Shown here piece by piece: positions 54,583 to 63,205 of a DNA stretch of 64,000 bases. The notes beneath the pieces were generated by a model. The model was not told where the DNA came from, did not search any database, and saw only the letters and a list, made by a program, of their open reading frames with translations. The stretch's first letter is position 1. Each line of letters opens with the position of its first letter. This DNA is from CAZENU01 sp965222125 (GTDB lineage: Bacteria; Chloroflexota; Dehalococcoidia; Lucifugimonadales; CAZENU01), in the NCBI GenBank assembly GCA_965222125.1, contig CBDCTC010000005.1, positions 1-64,000 of the forward strand, written 5' to 3'. The translations under genes were made by a program, and so were the position numbers.

Positions 54583-55755
54583 ATGAAGATGCGGATTCCC
54601 GAGTACCAGTTCTTCTCCAATGACGAGTACAAACAGCGGATGGAGGCCCTGCGCTCCCGCATGGAGCAGAATGGCGTTGACTGCATGCTGGTGACGACCC
54701 CAGAGAACCTTTACTACCTTACCGGCTACCAGACACCGGGCTACTACTGGTGGCAGACCTTCATCGTTCCGACAGAGGACATCCACGAGCCCGTGTTCAT
54801 AGCACGGCTAATAGAGTCCTCAAACATTGAGCCTCGGACGTGGGTTGAGGACAGCAGGCCGTACCAGGACTACGAGGACTGGATAGCCCACACCAGAGAC
54901 GCGCTGGTGAGCATGGGCCTGGACAAAAGGCGCATCGGTCTTGAGGACGACTCCTATTTCTTGACCCACAGGGATGCCAAGCGCCTGATGGCGATGCTGC
55001 CGGACGCGACGTTCGTGGACTGCTCGGGGGTTGTGGAGCAAGGTCGGTTGATCAAGTCGCCGCAGGAGATAGAGTATATCCGCCAGGCGTCGCGGACGGC
55101 TGAGGCGGGTCTTGAAGCTGGTATCGAGGCTGTGAGGGTAGGGGCGACGGAGAACGACGTGGCGGCGGCGGTGCACGGGGCTCAGATTCTGGCGGGGAGT
55201 GAGTACACCGGCCTCCCAATCTTTGTGAATAACGGGACACGATCACGGATGACCCACGCCACCTGGTACCGAGAGCAGTTGGAGCCCGGTCAGACAGTTT
55301 TCTTCGAGATTCCAGGCTGTATTCACAGGTACCATGCCGCGATTGTCCGGCCGGTGTTCTTGGGCGATCCCCCTCCGCTGATGCTGAAGACTGCTGAGAC
55401 AGTCCTTGAAGCGCTCAAGACCGCCAAGTCCCACATTAAACCTGGGGTGAAGGCCGGAGATGTCTACGAGGCGGTCCAGAGGACTTTGATGGAAGGTCTA
55501 GGTATTCGTAAGGAGAACAGAACCGCCTACTCCATGGGTATAGCCTTTCCTCCGGATTGGGGTGAGGGGCATATCCTTAGCTTCCACAAGGGGGAGCAAA
55601 GACCCTTGCAGGCCGGTATGACCTTCCATTTGGTCAACGGGGTGCGAGTTCCAGGGCTGGGGCATAAGGTGAGCTGCACCGACACGATCCTGGTGACGGA
55701 GGACGGCTGCGAGACGCTAACCGACCGCCTCGAGCGGAAGCTTTATGCAAGGTAG
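54583..55755 (+). CDS. M24-family hydrolase, creatinase/DoeA-like
   Basis: 390 residues, pita-bread fold. The N-terminal domain (CMLVTTPENLYYLTGYQTPG) is that of Xaa-Pro peptidases, but the metal ligands are altered: the segment QTVFFEIPGCIHRYHAAIVR has Glu and His where aminopeptidases have two Asp. This form is shared with ectoine hydrolase DoeA/EutD and creatinase, which cleave small C-N bonds without the dinuclear metal centre; MGIAFPPDWGEGHILSFHKG and LQAGMTFHLVNGVRVPG also fit DoeA-like proteins. AAAGGAGG precedes ATG 54583. Its neighbour at 55811 resembles EutA of the ectoine pathway, but EutB/C/E are absent, so the substrate is open. Confidence 0.85.
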   Translation: MKMRIPEYQFFSNDEYKQRMEALRSRMEQNGVDCMLVTTPENLYYLTGYQTPGYYWWQTFIVPTEDIHEPVFIARLIESSNIEPRTWVEDSRPYQDYEDWIAHTRDALVSMGLDKRRIGLEDDSYFLTHRDAKRLMAMLPDATFVDCSGVVEQGRLIKSPQEIEYIRQASRTAEAGLEAGIEAVRVGATENDVAAAVHGAQILAGSEYTGLPIFVNNGTRSRMTHATWYREQLEPGQTVFFEIPGCIHRYHAAIVRPVFLGDPPPLMLKTAETVLEALKTAKSHIKPGVKAGDVYEAVQRTLMEGLGIRKENRTAYSMGIAFPPDWGEGHILSFHKGEQRPLQAGMTFHLVNGVRVPGLGHKVSCTDTILVTEDGCETLTDRLERKLYAR

Positions 55756-55810
55756 TCGCGCAGTAGTCCCGGGCCACCTGGATCGTGGACCAGCGACGGA
55801 GCAGGTCTGG

Positions 55811-56596
55811 TCAGCCTGTCCAAGTCGAGGTGACGGGCGGTACTGAGGGCGTCGTGGCCATCAACTGCCCCAGGCCGGACTGTGGGGTCAACCGGTTTGC
55901 GAGGCGTAGCGCATCCCACATCGTGACTTGGTTCGCCGTCAGGACCGGCTTGCCTGCCTCGGAGTCAAGCTCGGCGAGATACGGAACGGTGTGCAAAGCC
56001 GTATCGGGTACCAAGACCGCATCCACGTCTGGATGGGCATGGTCGCGAACAAAGCCCAGCAGCCTCTCGCGGTCCATTTCGCTCGCCTCTATCCCCGTCC
56101 AGACGGCCATCGAGTCCAAGTGCAACACTTCCACGCCCCCGTCGTTAAGGAACGTCCGAAAGGCATTCGCGAGCTCTTCTGGGTAGGTTGCGGCAATGGC
56201 AACACGGCCAATCTCGAGAGCGCGCAGCGCGCTCAGAAACGCCAGGGAGGTGCTGGACGACGGGACGCCCAGGACGTCGGCGATCTTCTGTGCCTGCCGA
56301 CGAGCGCCTTCCAGACCATAGGTGAAGCTGCCACTTGTGCACGCCCACATGCAGGAGTCAATGTTGGAGACCTTCAGCTGCTCGGTACCGGGGAGAAGGT
56401 TCTCAGGAAGTCCAGAGCGTTTGACGGACTCAATCGTGTGCACACCCCAGCCGCCGGGGTTGGTATGGACCATGTGGAGGTCAACGGGAGGCACAATGGC
56501 GTCCGCCAGCCGTGGGTAATCGTCGTGGAGCCACTCTTCCTCGGCTCCGTACCCCGGATACAGGACCCCGATTCTCGCACGTCCTTCAGCATTCAT
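55811..56596 (-). CDS. Asp/Glu racemase superfamily, maleate isomerase/EutA-like
   Basis: 261 residues. RIGVLYPGYGAEEEWLHDDY opens like arylmalonate decarboxylase/maleate isomerase proteins. CMWACTSGSFTYGLEGARRQ contains the first catalytic Cys (about 84). In the position of the second Cys the protein has AVLVPDTALHTVPYLAELDS, with Thr instead of Cys, so a two-base isomerase mechanism is unlikely and a decarboxylase or hydrolase-like reaction is more plausible. It converges on the M24 gene (55 bp between stops). AGGGTCCTCC on the plus strand (GGAGGACCCT reversed) gives a ribosome binding site before ATG 56596. Confidence 0.82.
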   Translation of the reverse strand: MNAEGRARIGVLYPGYGAEEEWLHDDYPRLADAIVPPVDLHMVHTNPGGWGVHTIESVKRSGLPENLLPGTEQLKVSNIDSCMWACTSGSFTYGLEGARRQAQKIADVLGVPSSSTSLAFLSALRALEIGRVAIAATYPEELANAFRTFLNDGGVEVLHLDSMAVWTGIEASEMDRERLLGFVRDHAHPDVDAVLVPDTALHTVPYLAELDSEAGKPVLTANQVTMWDALRLANRLTPQSGLGQLMATTPSVPPVTSTWTG

Positions 56597-56771
56597 GGAG
56601 GACCCTCCCGGCTTGGGTTCTCGCGATCACCTTTGTCAACCCAGGATGAAACCTCTGTCGGCTCCCCTCATTTGAGTTGGCGGAGAAATCGTCTTGTTCG
56701 CTTATGGCGAACATGGAATTGCATTTGACTTAAGGAGGAAACAGTTAACAGGGACGCTGGGGCGAGGACGG

Positions 56772-57602
56772 TCAATTCAGGTCCAGGTCCTCTGCCATGC
56801 GGCTGTACCACTGCCCCAGTATGGTGATCTCGTTGGCGAGGTAATAGGCCAAGACACCGCGTGCTGCCCCATCTTTCACCGCCTGAGAGGGCGTGTTGCC
56901 ACCCGCAGCCTGGAACTGGGAAAGAACCCCCGAGCCAAACTTGCCGTGCTCCTTACACTTGGCGTAGACGAGGTCGCGCGCTTCTATGACCTTGGGATGG
57001 TTGATGTTGCCACGGGCCTCCGGTATCCCTAGGTTCCTTGAGATGCTATGGGACAGGTCAAAGGAACCCACAAACAGTGAGTCGATAGGCGTTGAGAGAA
57101 TCGCATCGAGGTTCGCGAGGGCCTCCTCGTCCTCGACCTTGCCAATTATTACCATCTCTTGGTTCATCTTGTCGGCCTTTTCGCCCCAGTTCGCCCCGTC
57201 AATGGGGTAGCCCATCTGCCGCACCATGTAAGCGGCACCACGCCGCCCGGCAGGCGGATACTTGGCGGCTTCTACCGCCCGAATGGCGTCCTGCTCCGTA
57301 ATGGTGTGCCCTACGATGAATCCCATGACGCCCACCTCTGTCAGCTTGGTGATCTGCAGGGGATCAGGCTCCGCGATGCTGGCTATCGGCGTAAGGCCTC
57401 CCAGCTCAGCCGCCCGACACAGGTGTTCCACCGTCTCGTAAGAGGCATATGCTGTATGCTCCACGTCCATGTTCACCCAGTGGAAGGGGTAGTTACCCAT
57501 GAGCTCAACGAGGGCGGCACTCCCTGACCAAGTGCTGGCTCCGAACGCCGGCTGCCCAGCCCGTACCCGTTGCAGCAGCCGGTTCTTTCTCATGCCTTGC
57601 AT
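56772..57602 (-). CDS. HpcH/HpaI-family class II aldolase
   Basis: 276 residues, metal-dependent TIM-barrel aldolase cleaving 2-keto-3-deoxy sugar acids or 4-hydroxy-2-oxo acids to pyruvate and an aldehyde. PFHWVNMDVEHTAYASYETV, LTEVGVMGFIVGHTITEQDA, EMVIIGKVEDEEALANLDAI (metal Glu) and SLFVGSFDLSHSISRNLGIP (metal Asp) are the family landmarks. The ATG at 57602 follows AAGGAGGGG. The MGYPIDGANWGEKADKMNQE region matches the usual RxxxYG...Y substrate loop only loosely. Stands alone on the minus strand next to the EutA-like gene. Confidence 0.88.
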   Translation of the reverse strand: MQGMRKNRLLQRVRAGQPAFGASTWSGSAALVELMGNYPFHWVNMDVEHTAYASYETVEHLCRAAELGGLTPIASIAEPDPLQITKLTEVGVMGFIVGHTITEQDAIRAVEAAKYPPAGRRGAAYMVRQMGYPIDGANWGEKADKMNQEMVIIGKVEDEEALANLDAILSTPIDSLFVGSFDLSHSISRNLGIPEARGNINHPKVIEARDLVYAKCKEHGKFGSGVLSQFQAAGGNTPSQAVKDGAARGVLAYYLANEITILGQWYSRMAEDLDLN

Positions 57603-57845
57603 GTCCCCTCCTTGGTCTGGAGTCTCGCCTGATTTGCCCTTTATTCGGGTGACCTATGCTGTACCGCTGGAGATTCCTTCGAACGCAACTTTCTCCCGAA
57701 TCTTTGCAAGAAATCCAAGCCTCGCGGACAGGCCATGGGGAACTCCGTCTCTATTAGGGCACCGCTTGGGTCCGGGCCGCACGGCGGCAATTTAGTAAAT
57801 GAAGGTAATGCTGGGCTTGCACTTTGTCAAGCAGTGATCGCCTTT

Positions 57846-58114
57846 GTAACTGTTCAGAGTTGAGGGGACGAAGGTCCCTCCAGACACTTGGATGCCCGCT
57901 TTCACGGGCATGACGAAGGGGTGTGTCTCTCTTGCCGAGCAAAGCACAGTCGTCATTCCGGCCCCCGAGCCGGAATCCAGGGGTGGGGTGGTCAAGTTCA
58001 ACAGCGCAGTTGCTGCAGAGACCTAACACCACTTCTGAAGTTCTGCCAAGGTCTCCGAAGGTGGGCGTGGCAGGCGTGCCATGGTAGTCTTTCTCACTAA
58101 GTCTGAACAGTTAC
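57846..58114. mobile_element. MITE-like element B with IS66-type ends
   Basis: 269 bp, same ends as element A (GTAACTGTTCAGAGTTGAGG and inverse AAGTCTGAACAGTTAC) and a perfect 8-bp target duplication TCGCCTTT (57838-57845, 58115-58122). The interior contains two further small palindromes, GCCCGCTTTCACGGGC at about 57893 and TTCCGGCCCCCGAGCCGGAA at 57957, of the kind dispersed in many GC-rich genomes. A solo copy of one end (AACTCTGAACAGTT) lies at 14570-14583. Confidence 0.75.
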
Positions 58115-58188
58115 TCGCCTTTTTGTCGCCAGCCCTTTCGACGATGATGTTCTCATAGTGCCGACCAAGCTCGTGGCGCCGACTGGAT

Positions 58189-58380
58189 TCACTGTGAAGG
58201 CTCTACCTCCCCTACAGCTTTCTGGAACTTCCTTATCGCTTCGACATGGGCGTCCGGAGATGACAGCCCCGCCCGCGCCGACCTCACAGACAGATGAGTT
58301 GCTCCAATGTCACACCATGCGGTCACATCCGTGGCCCAGTCCTCGGGAGACCTGCCGCTGCGTCTGATCAGGCCGTCTCG
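58189..58380 (-). pseudogene. C-terminal fragment of a luciferase-like monooxygenase
   Basis: On the minus strand: ARDGLIRRSGRSPEDWATDV, TAWCDIGATHLSVRSARAGL, SSPDAHVEAIRKFQKAVGEV, then a stop. This matches the C-terminal end of LLM-class F420/flavin-dependent oxidoreductases (GATHLSVNTMGAGLxxPxxH). The remainder of the roughly 280-residue enzyme is absent. Confidence 0.6.
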
Positions 58381-58488
58381 GGCATGCTGTTGGCACTGGG
58401 CGTTCTGGAAGCAAGCATCAGGTCGGAACGGCGGCGTGACGACCCAGTTGCGGTCGCTGCACATCAAGTACCCCGAGGTTATAGAGTA

Positions 58489-58585
58489 ATGAGGCGATTG
58501 ACAGCATCAGCAACGGGTTATACAGTTTGAGCCATTCCAGAGTGCAGTGCAAACGCAGGCACCGGGTTCCATCTGGGAAATTCCG
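58489..58585. repeat. Diverged dispersed repeat, copy 2
   Basis: Counterpart of 42358-42478: ATGAGGCGATT, GACAGCATCAGCAACG, ATACAGT and CACCGGGTTCCATC in the same order, with a 10-bp and several 1-3 bp gaps. Both copies lie downstream of a MITE (A or B) in the same relative orientation. Confidence 0.45.
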
Positions 58586-58631
58586 GCTACGTCGCGCGGC
58601 CGTGAACGGCCGGTGCGCAGGGCTCTCCCGG

Positions 58632-58812
58632 AGTCTGCGAGGAGCCCCGTAGCTTTGTAATAGTGGCTGCGACTGCGGAGCATGGCTATTTGCCTGGGTC
58701 CGGCGTGTGGTGGGATATCGCCCCGGCCGGGGTCAGCGGAGACGGGCTCACCCAGCAGCTGTGGGCCGACTACGAACGAGAGCGGGAGGGCCCGCAACGG
58801 TTCTACTACTAG
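58632..58812 (+). pseudogene. 3' scrap of a second iolD-like gene
   Basis: Reads GVCEEPRSFVIVAATAEHGY then LPGSGVWWDIAPAGVSGDGL and LWADYEREREGPQRFYY, followed by TAG at 58810-58812. The end of the intact IolD at 49537 reads KHRYLPWSGVWWDGP...YEKEREAQRFHY, so about 60 C-terminal residues of a paralogue survive. It ends 48 bp before the intact iolE-like gene, reproducing the iolD-iolE order. Confidence 0.88.
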
Positions 58813-58860
58813 GCGGCGCCGGTCGGCTGTTCCGACCAGACTGATACAGGAGGAACTGAA

Positions 58861-59754
58861 ATGGAAGTCCGTGTGGGGACGGCACCCAATTCCTGGGGAG
58901 TGGAGTTCCCGAGCGATCCGAGGCAGCCTCCGTGGACCCGATTCCTCGACGAGGTGGCCCAGGCGGGGTACGAATGGATCGAGCTCGGTCCGTACGGGTA
59001 CCTGCCCACCGATCTGGCCACTCTCCGACCGGAGCTGGACAGGCGAGGCCTGAGGGTGTCCAGTACATTCGCCATGGGGGAGGGGTGTCTGGGATCACCT
59101 GCCGACTGGCCGGAAGTCGAGGAGCAGGTGTTGGGTGCTGGGGAGCTGGTGGCCGCCCTGGGGGCGAAGTTCCTGGTGCTGATCGACGGAACGTACAACG
59201 ACCTGTCCACCGGTGAGGCCCTGGCCGCAGACCGCCTGGACGGCGACTCATGGAAGCGGCTGATCGACACCACTCACAGGGTGGCCGACATCGCCCGGCA
59301 AAGGTTCGACCTTGACCTTGTCTTCCACCCCCATGCGGAGACGCACGTCGAGTACGAAGACCAGATAGAGGCGTTCTTGGACGAGACCGATCCGGACCGC
59401 GTCTCCTTATGTCTGGATACGGGCCACCACGTCTACCGTGGGGGCGATGCGGTGGAGTTCATGCGCAGGCACCACGAGAGGATTCCCTATCTGCACCTCA
59501 AGAGCGTGGATGCGGAAGTGCGGAAGAAGGTCGAGGCCGAAAACATCCCGTTCGCCAAGGCCATGGGCATCGGCATGTTCTGCGAGCCTTCGGAAGGGGT
59601 TGTGGACTTTGTCGCCCTCCGCGATGTGCTAGACGAGGTCCACTACGCCGGCTGGGCGATCGTCGAGCAAGACATGTATCCAGCACCATTCGATAAGCCG
59701 CTGCCCATCGCAGCACGTACCCGGGAGTATCTACGGGAGATCGGGATAGGCTGA
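58861..59754 (+). CDS. iolE: IolE-like TIM-barrel isomerase/dehydratase
   Basis: 297 residues, AP-endonuclease-2/IolE family; IolE itself is inosose dehydratase. VGTAPNSWGVEFPSDPRQPP is the typical opening (APxSWG), followed by AGYEWIELGPYGYLP. Metal-binding residues fall in FHPHAETHVEYEDQIEAFLD (His and Glu), VSLCLDTGHHVYRGGD (Asp and His), RIPYLHLKSVD (His) and GWAIVEQDMYPAP (Glu). ATG 58861 has AGGAGG at 58848-58853. Intact, whereas its parallel copy at 49613 is broken, and its own upstream iolD is reduced to a scrap. Confidence 0.88.
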   Translation: MEVRVGTAPNSWGVEFPSDPRQPPWTRFLDEVAQAGYEWIELGPYGYLPTDLATLRPELDRRGLRVSSTFAMGEGCLGSPADWPEVEEQVLGAGELVAALGAKFLVLIDGTYNDLSTGEALAADRLDGDSWKRLIDTTHRVADIARQRFDLDLVFHPHAETHVEYEDQIEAFLDETDPDRVSLCLDTGHHVYRGGDAVEFMRRHHERIPYLHLKSVDAEVRKKVEAENIPFAKAMGIGMFCEPSEGVVDFVALRDVLDEVHYAGWAIVEQDMYPAPFDKPLPIAARTREYLREIGIG

Positions 59755-59933
59755 GTCGTCCCGGCCTAGCATCTCAGGCAATCAGAAGCTGCGTACATGG
59801 CTCAATCATTTGGCGACGGCGTAATGGACATGGGCGGGATGGGGACGGTCCACATCCGCTCCCACATAGAGATTCCAAAAGTACATGTTCTTGGTGCTGG
59901 CCCGCTGTATCAGGAGGACCACCACAGATTGCT

Positions 59934-61052
59934 ATGATTTACGACGGACACTCCTACACGATCCCAGACCAAAGAGGCGACCTTAAGACGCTAGGATGGG
60001 ACGACCGCCAGCAGTTGACGCACCACCTTCAGCTAGCTATGGCGACGGACCCACAGCCCGTCTGGCAGGCGCGTGACCGCACACCGGCGGACAGCAGCGC
60101 ACTTTTGGACCTTTCGGGACCCATCAGCTTTGACGCGCTGAAGGAGGCGAATTTTCGACCGGCCGGTTACGGCCGGTTCATGTGGACGTTAGACGGCGAA
60201 GACTACGTCAAACAGGTCCAGCCACCCTCGATGATCGAGCACACTTTCTCTGCCGAGAGCCTAGTCGCCGAGATGGACTACGCCGGGGTGGACTGGTCGC
60301 TGATCCACAGGACGCCCTACCAGGGCTTGGGCAACGAGTACTTTGCTGACTGTGTAAAGCGATTCCCCGATCGTCTGCATTCCCTTGCCCTGGTCGAGGA
60401 GTGGCTGGTCCAGCAGCAGCCCGAGGCGTCCATCAGCAGGCTCAGAAAGGCTATCAACGAACTGGGACTGCATGGACTCCAGTGGCATGCGGCCCACCCT
60501 TACTACTATGGGCAGACTGAGCCCTGGGACTCCGACGCATTCCGTCCGTTCTGGGACGCTGTCGCGGAGCTGGGCATACCCGTCTTTTTCACAATCGGTG
60601 GGGGTGCTCATCGGACTCTGGACCGATACCTGGATGGACTAAAGATCCTTCGCCGGTGGATGGACAGGTACACCGACGTGACCGTCGTTCTCACCCATGG
60701 CTTCTCTTGGCGGATGTTCGCCAAGTCAGACAGGATAGAGGTCCCCGATGTCGTCTACTCCACCGCACCCATCGAGAAGCCCAACTTCCACGTCCAGTTA
60801 CTGTTCGCCGTGATGCTAGGGGGCGACTTCGACTACCCGATGCCCCAGATGCGTACGACGCTGAAGCAACTTACACAACACATCGGCGCTGACAGGCTGC
60901 TATGGAGCACGGACATCCCCTACCTGCTGCGTCACTACACATACCGCCAGAGCATTGACTCCATCAGGACTTACTGCGACTTCCTCACGTCAAAGGAGAA
61001 GGACCAGATCCTGGGCGACAACATGGCACGCATCATGGGTCTGAGCGAGTAA
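59934..61052 (+). CDS. Amidohydrolase-2 family (TIM-barrel) hydrolase or decarboxylase
   Basis: 372 residues, PF04909-like. MIYDGHSYTIPDQRGDLKTL opens with D-G-H in place of the usual D-x-H-x-H. VDWSLIHRTPYQGLGNEYFA, GIPVFFTIGGGAHRTLD, TVVLTHGFSWRMFA (metal-binding His) and DRLLWSTDIPYLLRHYTYRQ (catalytic Asp) are the family landmarks. Members include o-pyrocatechuate decarboxylase-like and lactonase-like enzymes; this one has an unusually long N-terminal part (about 90 residues before the first barrel strands). CAGGAGGACC is 17 bases before ATG 59934, rather far. Confidence 0.82.
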   Translation: MIYDGHSYTIPDQRGDLKTLGWDDRQQLTHHLQLAMATDPQPVWQARDRTPADSSALLDLSGPISFDALKEANFRPAGYGRFMWTLDGEDYVKQVQPPSMIEHTFSAESLVAEMDYAGVDWSLIHRTPYQGLGNEYFADCVKRFPDRLHSLALVEEWLVQQQPEASISRLRKAINELGLHGLQWHAAHPYYYGQTEPWDSDAFRPFWDAVAELGIPVFFTIGGGAHRTLDRYLDGLKILRRWMDRYTDVTVVLTHGFSWRMFAKSDRIEVPDVVYSTAPIEKPNFHVQLLFAVMLGGDFDYPMPQMRTTLKQLTQHIGADRLLWSTDIPYLLRHYTYRQSIDSIRTYCDFLTSKEKDQILGDNMARIMGLSE

Positions 61053-61336
61053 CGGAGTCAGGGCCACCTGAGGTCATTTGAGGCACCTCAGGGAGCAAAC
61101 ATGTGCTCGCCAAGCAGTTGGTTGTAACAATACCTTCATATTCTCACCCAACCATCCGCGGAAGTTCCAGGGGGGCGACGAGTTCGCTGAACGCATCTGC
61201 AACTCGACGCTGCTAGCTTCGGCAGCATCCGGCAGGCGTCCTAGCACCGTGTCGCAGTGCAAGGGCTTGCCTGGACCGGGTTCCCAGTTTTTCGAACGAC
61301 GCCCGGAATCCCGTGTCCCAGGGGTGGGCGCTGGTC
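61053..61336. other. Intergenic, between convergent genes
   Basis: 284 bp without a supported gene. GGAATCCCGTGTCCCAGGGG at about 61306-61325 resembles the palindromic GGAATCC...GGGGTGGG word inside MITE B (57970-57986), so a dispersed repeat remnant is likely here. Confidence 0.35.
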
Positions 61337-62659
61337 TCAGCCTAGGGCACCACTTACTTGTGTGGAGGGGGGGCGTTGTTGACGAATCGCGGCCAGGGAC
61401 TCGTCAGAGCCTCGGTCTATGCGTTGTCCGGCCTTGAATACCTCGACCACATTCCAGAGTGCGCTTATGTTCGCCGCCGGATTGCCATCCACCACGATCA
61501 CATCCGCCTCTTTGCCCGGCTCCAGCGTTCCAACGGTGTCCTCAACGCCGAGCGCCTTTGCCGCTTCGCTGGTCACAGAAAGGACACCCTGCATTGGCGT
61601 ATAGCCCGCCATAACCAGACATTCCGTCTCGTACACTGTGTTACCCAATTGATAGTCGCCCCACGAGGAGTCGGAGCCGGTGATTACCTTAATCCCCCTA
61701 TCTATGAGGCGGCCGCAATCCTTCACCATCGCTTCGAACTTTCGCTGACCAGAGTCAACAAGCTCCTGCTCTTGAAGTGTCAACGCCCGCTGCTGTTTGT
61801 GTTGGAGAGCCCAGCCGGTAGTCCTGATGATGTGCAGGGTGGGGTTGACGAATTTGTCCTCTTGCGCGATGCGTTCCGCAACGTCCTCTCTGAAGTTGTC
61901 TGACCCATCGGCATCCCTGAAACGGCAGTGGATTATCATGTCCACGTCGGCATCCAGGGAGTTGATGATGCCCTGTGTCGAGGTGCAATGGGTGGCCGTC
62001 AGTTTGCCGAACTTGTGGGCCTCGTCGGTGATGGCCTTGAGTTCATCCACGTTGAATGAGGGTCGCATTGGGAAGGAGGTCTTAGTAGTGCCGCCGGTGG
62101 CGGTGATCTTGATGTAGTCGGCCCCTTCTTTGAAAAGCTGCCTGGTCATGGCCCTAACCTCGACGGGGCCTGTGGCTTCTCCACCAAAGTAACCCATGTG
62201 TCCTCCAATAATAGCAATTGCACGACCGCACAGGACCATGCGCGGACCGATGGTGATGCCCTGGTTGATGGCGTCACGCAGTCTCAGCGTGGTTGCGTTC
62301 TTGGAGCCGTTCTCACGGATCGTCGTAACGCCCGTGAACAGGCTTCGCATGGCGTTGTGTGCGGACTGGAGCGTCAGCAGCTCGTCGGACAGCGTTGCCA
62401 AACTGTCTGCCCGGCGACCGTCTCCAAAGCCGTTGTGGTGGGTATGACAGTCCACCAACCCTGGCATGACCGTCGCTTCGGGATAGTCGAAGGTCTCCAC
62501 CTTGGCGCCTTCAGGCGGCACTACCTCTTTTTCGCGACCTACAGCGCTGATCTTGGTGCCCTGGATGAGGACGGCTCCCCGCTCGATCAGAGGCCCGCCA
62601 CGACTGTCGATCAGCCGGCTCGCCTTGATAAGTTTATACTCCGCGTCTCTATCTCGCAT
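61337..62659 (-). CDS. Metal-dependent amidohydrolase (imidazolonepropionase-like)
   Basis: 440 residues. PEATVMPGLVDCHTHHNGFG gives the HxH metal site (about 62-64), ADYIKITATGGTTKTSFPM the carboxylated-Lys position, LTATHCTSTQ and DMIIHCRFRD the two His, and IKVITGSDSSWGDYQLGNTV the catalytic Asp. C-terminal LEPGKEADVIVVDGNPAANI is the usual beta-sandwich return. Such enzymes hydrolyse cyclic amides, esters or prolyl dipeptides. ATG 62659 is chosen because GGAGGAGAT lies eight bases upstream. A deleted paralogue lies directly upstream. Confidence 0.9.
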   Translation of the reverse strand: MRDRDAEYKLIKASRLIDSRGGPLIERGAVLIQGTKISAVGREKEVVPPEGAKVETFDYPEATVMPGLVDCHTHHNGFGDGRRADSLATLSDELLTLQSAHNAMRSLFTGVTTIRENGSKNATTLRLRDAINQGITIGPRMVLCGRAIAIIGGHMGYFGGEATGPVEVRAMTRQLFKEGADYIKITATGGTTKTSFPMRPSFNVDELKAITDEAHKFGKLTATHCTSTQGIINSLDADVDMIIHCRFRDADGSDNFREDVAERIAQEDKFVNPTLHIIRTTGWALQHKQQRALTLQEQELVDSGQRKFEAMVKDCGRLIDRGIKVITGSDSSWGDYQLGNTVYETECLVMAGYTPMQGVLSVTSEAAKALGVEDTVGTLEPGKEADVIVVDGNPAANISALWNVVEVFKAGQRIDRGSDESLAAIRQQRPPSTQVSGALG

Positions 62660-62770
62660 CTCTATCTCCTCCGCCCTTGAGCTCAAGGTAGGATGACCGG
62701 CTGCAAGCTATCGGGGGTAGGACTCACATCGCGCCTACAGGAGGCCGCTCCAGTCCACCAAGTCGTCGCC

Positions 62771-63119
62771 CTAGAAGACGTCGACCACGTTCCACAGCGG
62801 CTTGATGTCCTCCGACGGGGCGCCATCTACGACCAGAACGTCAGCCTTCTTGCCCCCTTCCAGCGTCCCGACCTCGTCGACCCAGCATACTCGGGCAGCA
62901 CTTCGTCGGGCAGAGTCGCAAGGTCGCCGCCGCTGCGACCGTCTCCCGTACCGATCAGATGAACATGGCAGTCTACGAGACCGGGGAGCACGGTTTGGTG
63001 TTCATAGCTAGACTCCTCGAGTGTTGCGCCCTCCATGGCGACCCGCTCCAGTGGCCGCCATTGCCGTCGATGAGCCAGGCCGCTCTCATGAGCTTGAAGC
63101 CATCATCCCGCTGTGGCAT
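62771..63119 (-). pseudogene. Amidohydrolase paralogue with the middle deleted
   Basis: ATG 63119 has an excellent AGAGGAGGA site and opens MPQRDDGFKLMRAAWLIDGN, like KLIKASRLIDSRG of the intact gene. After a phase change it gives HQTVLPGLVDCHVHLIGTGD and LATLPDEVLPEYAG, then jumps directly to EVGTLEGGKKADVLVVDGAP and LWNVVDVF, the last strands of the family, ending at 62771. About 300 central residues, including most metal ligands, are missing. Confidence 0.85.
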
Positions 63120-63205
63120 GTCCTCCTCTCGGGGCAGCTATCTAAGCCGGGGTTTCTCATTTGGGCTGGCCTACAGGCCTCGAATAGAGCCCAAGTATTA
63201 TGGCA

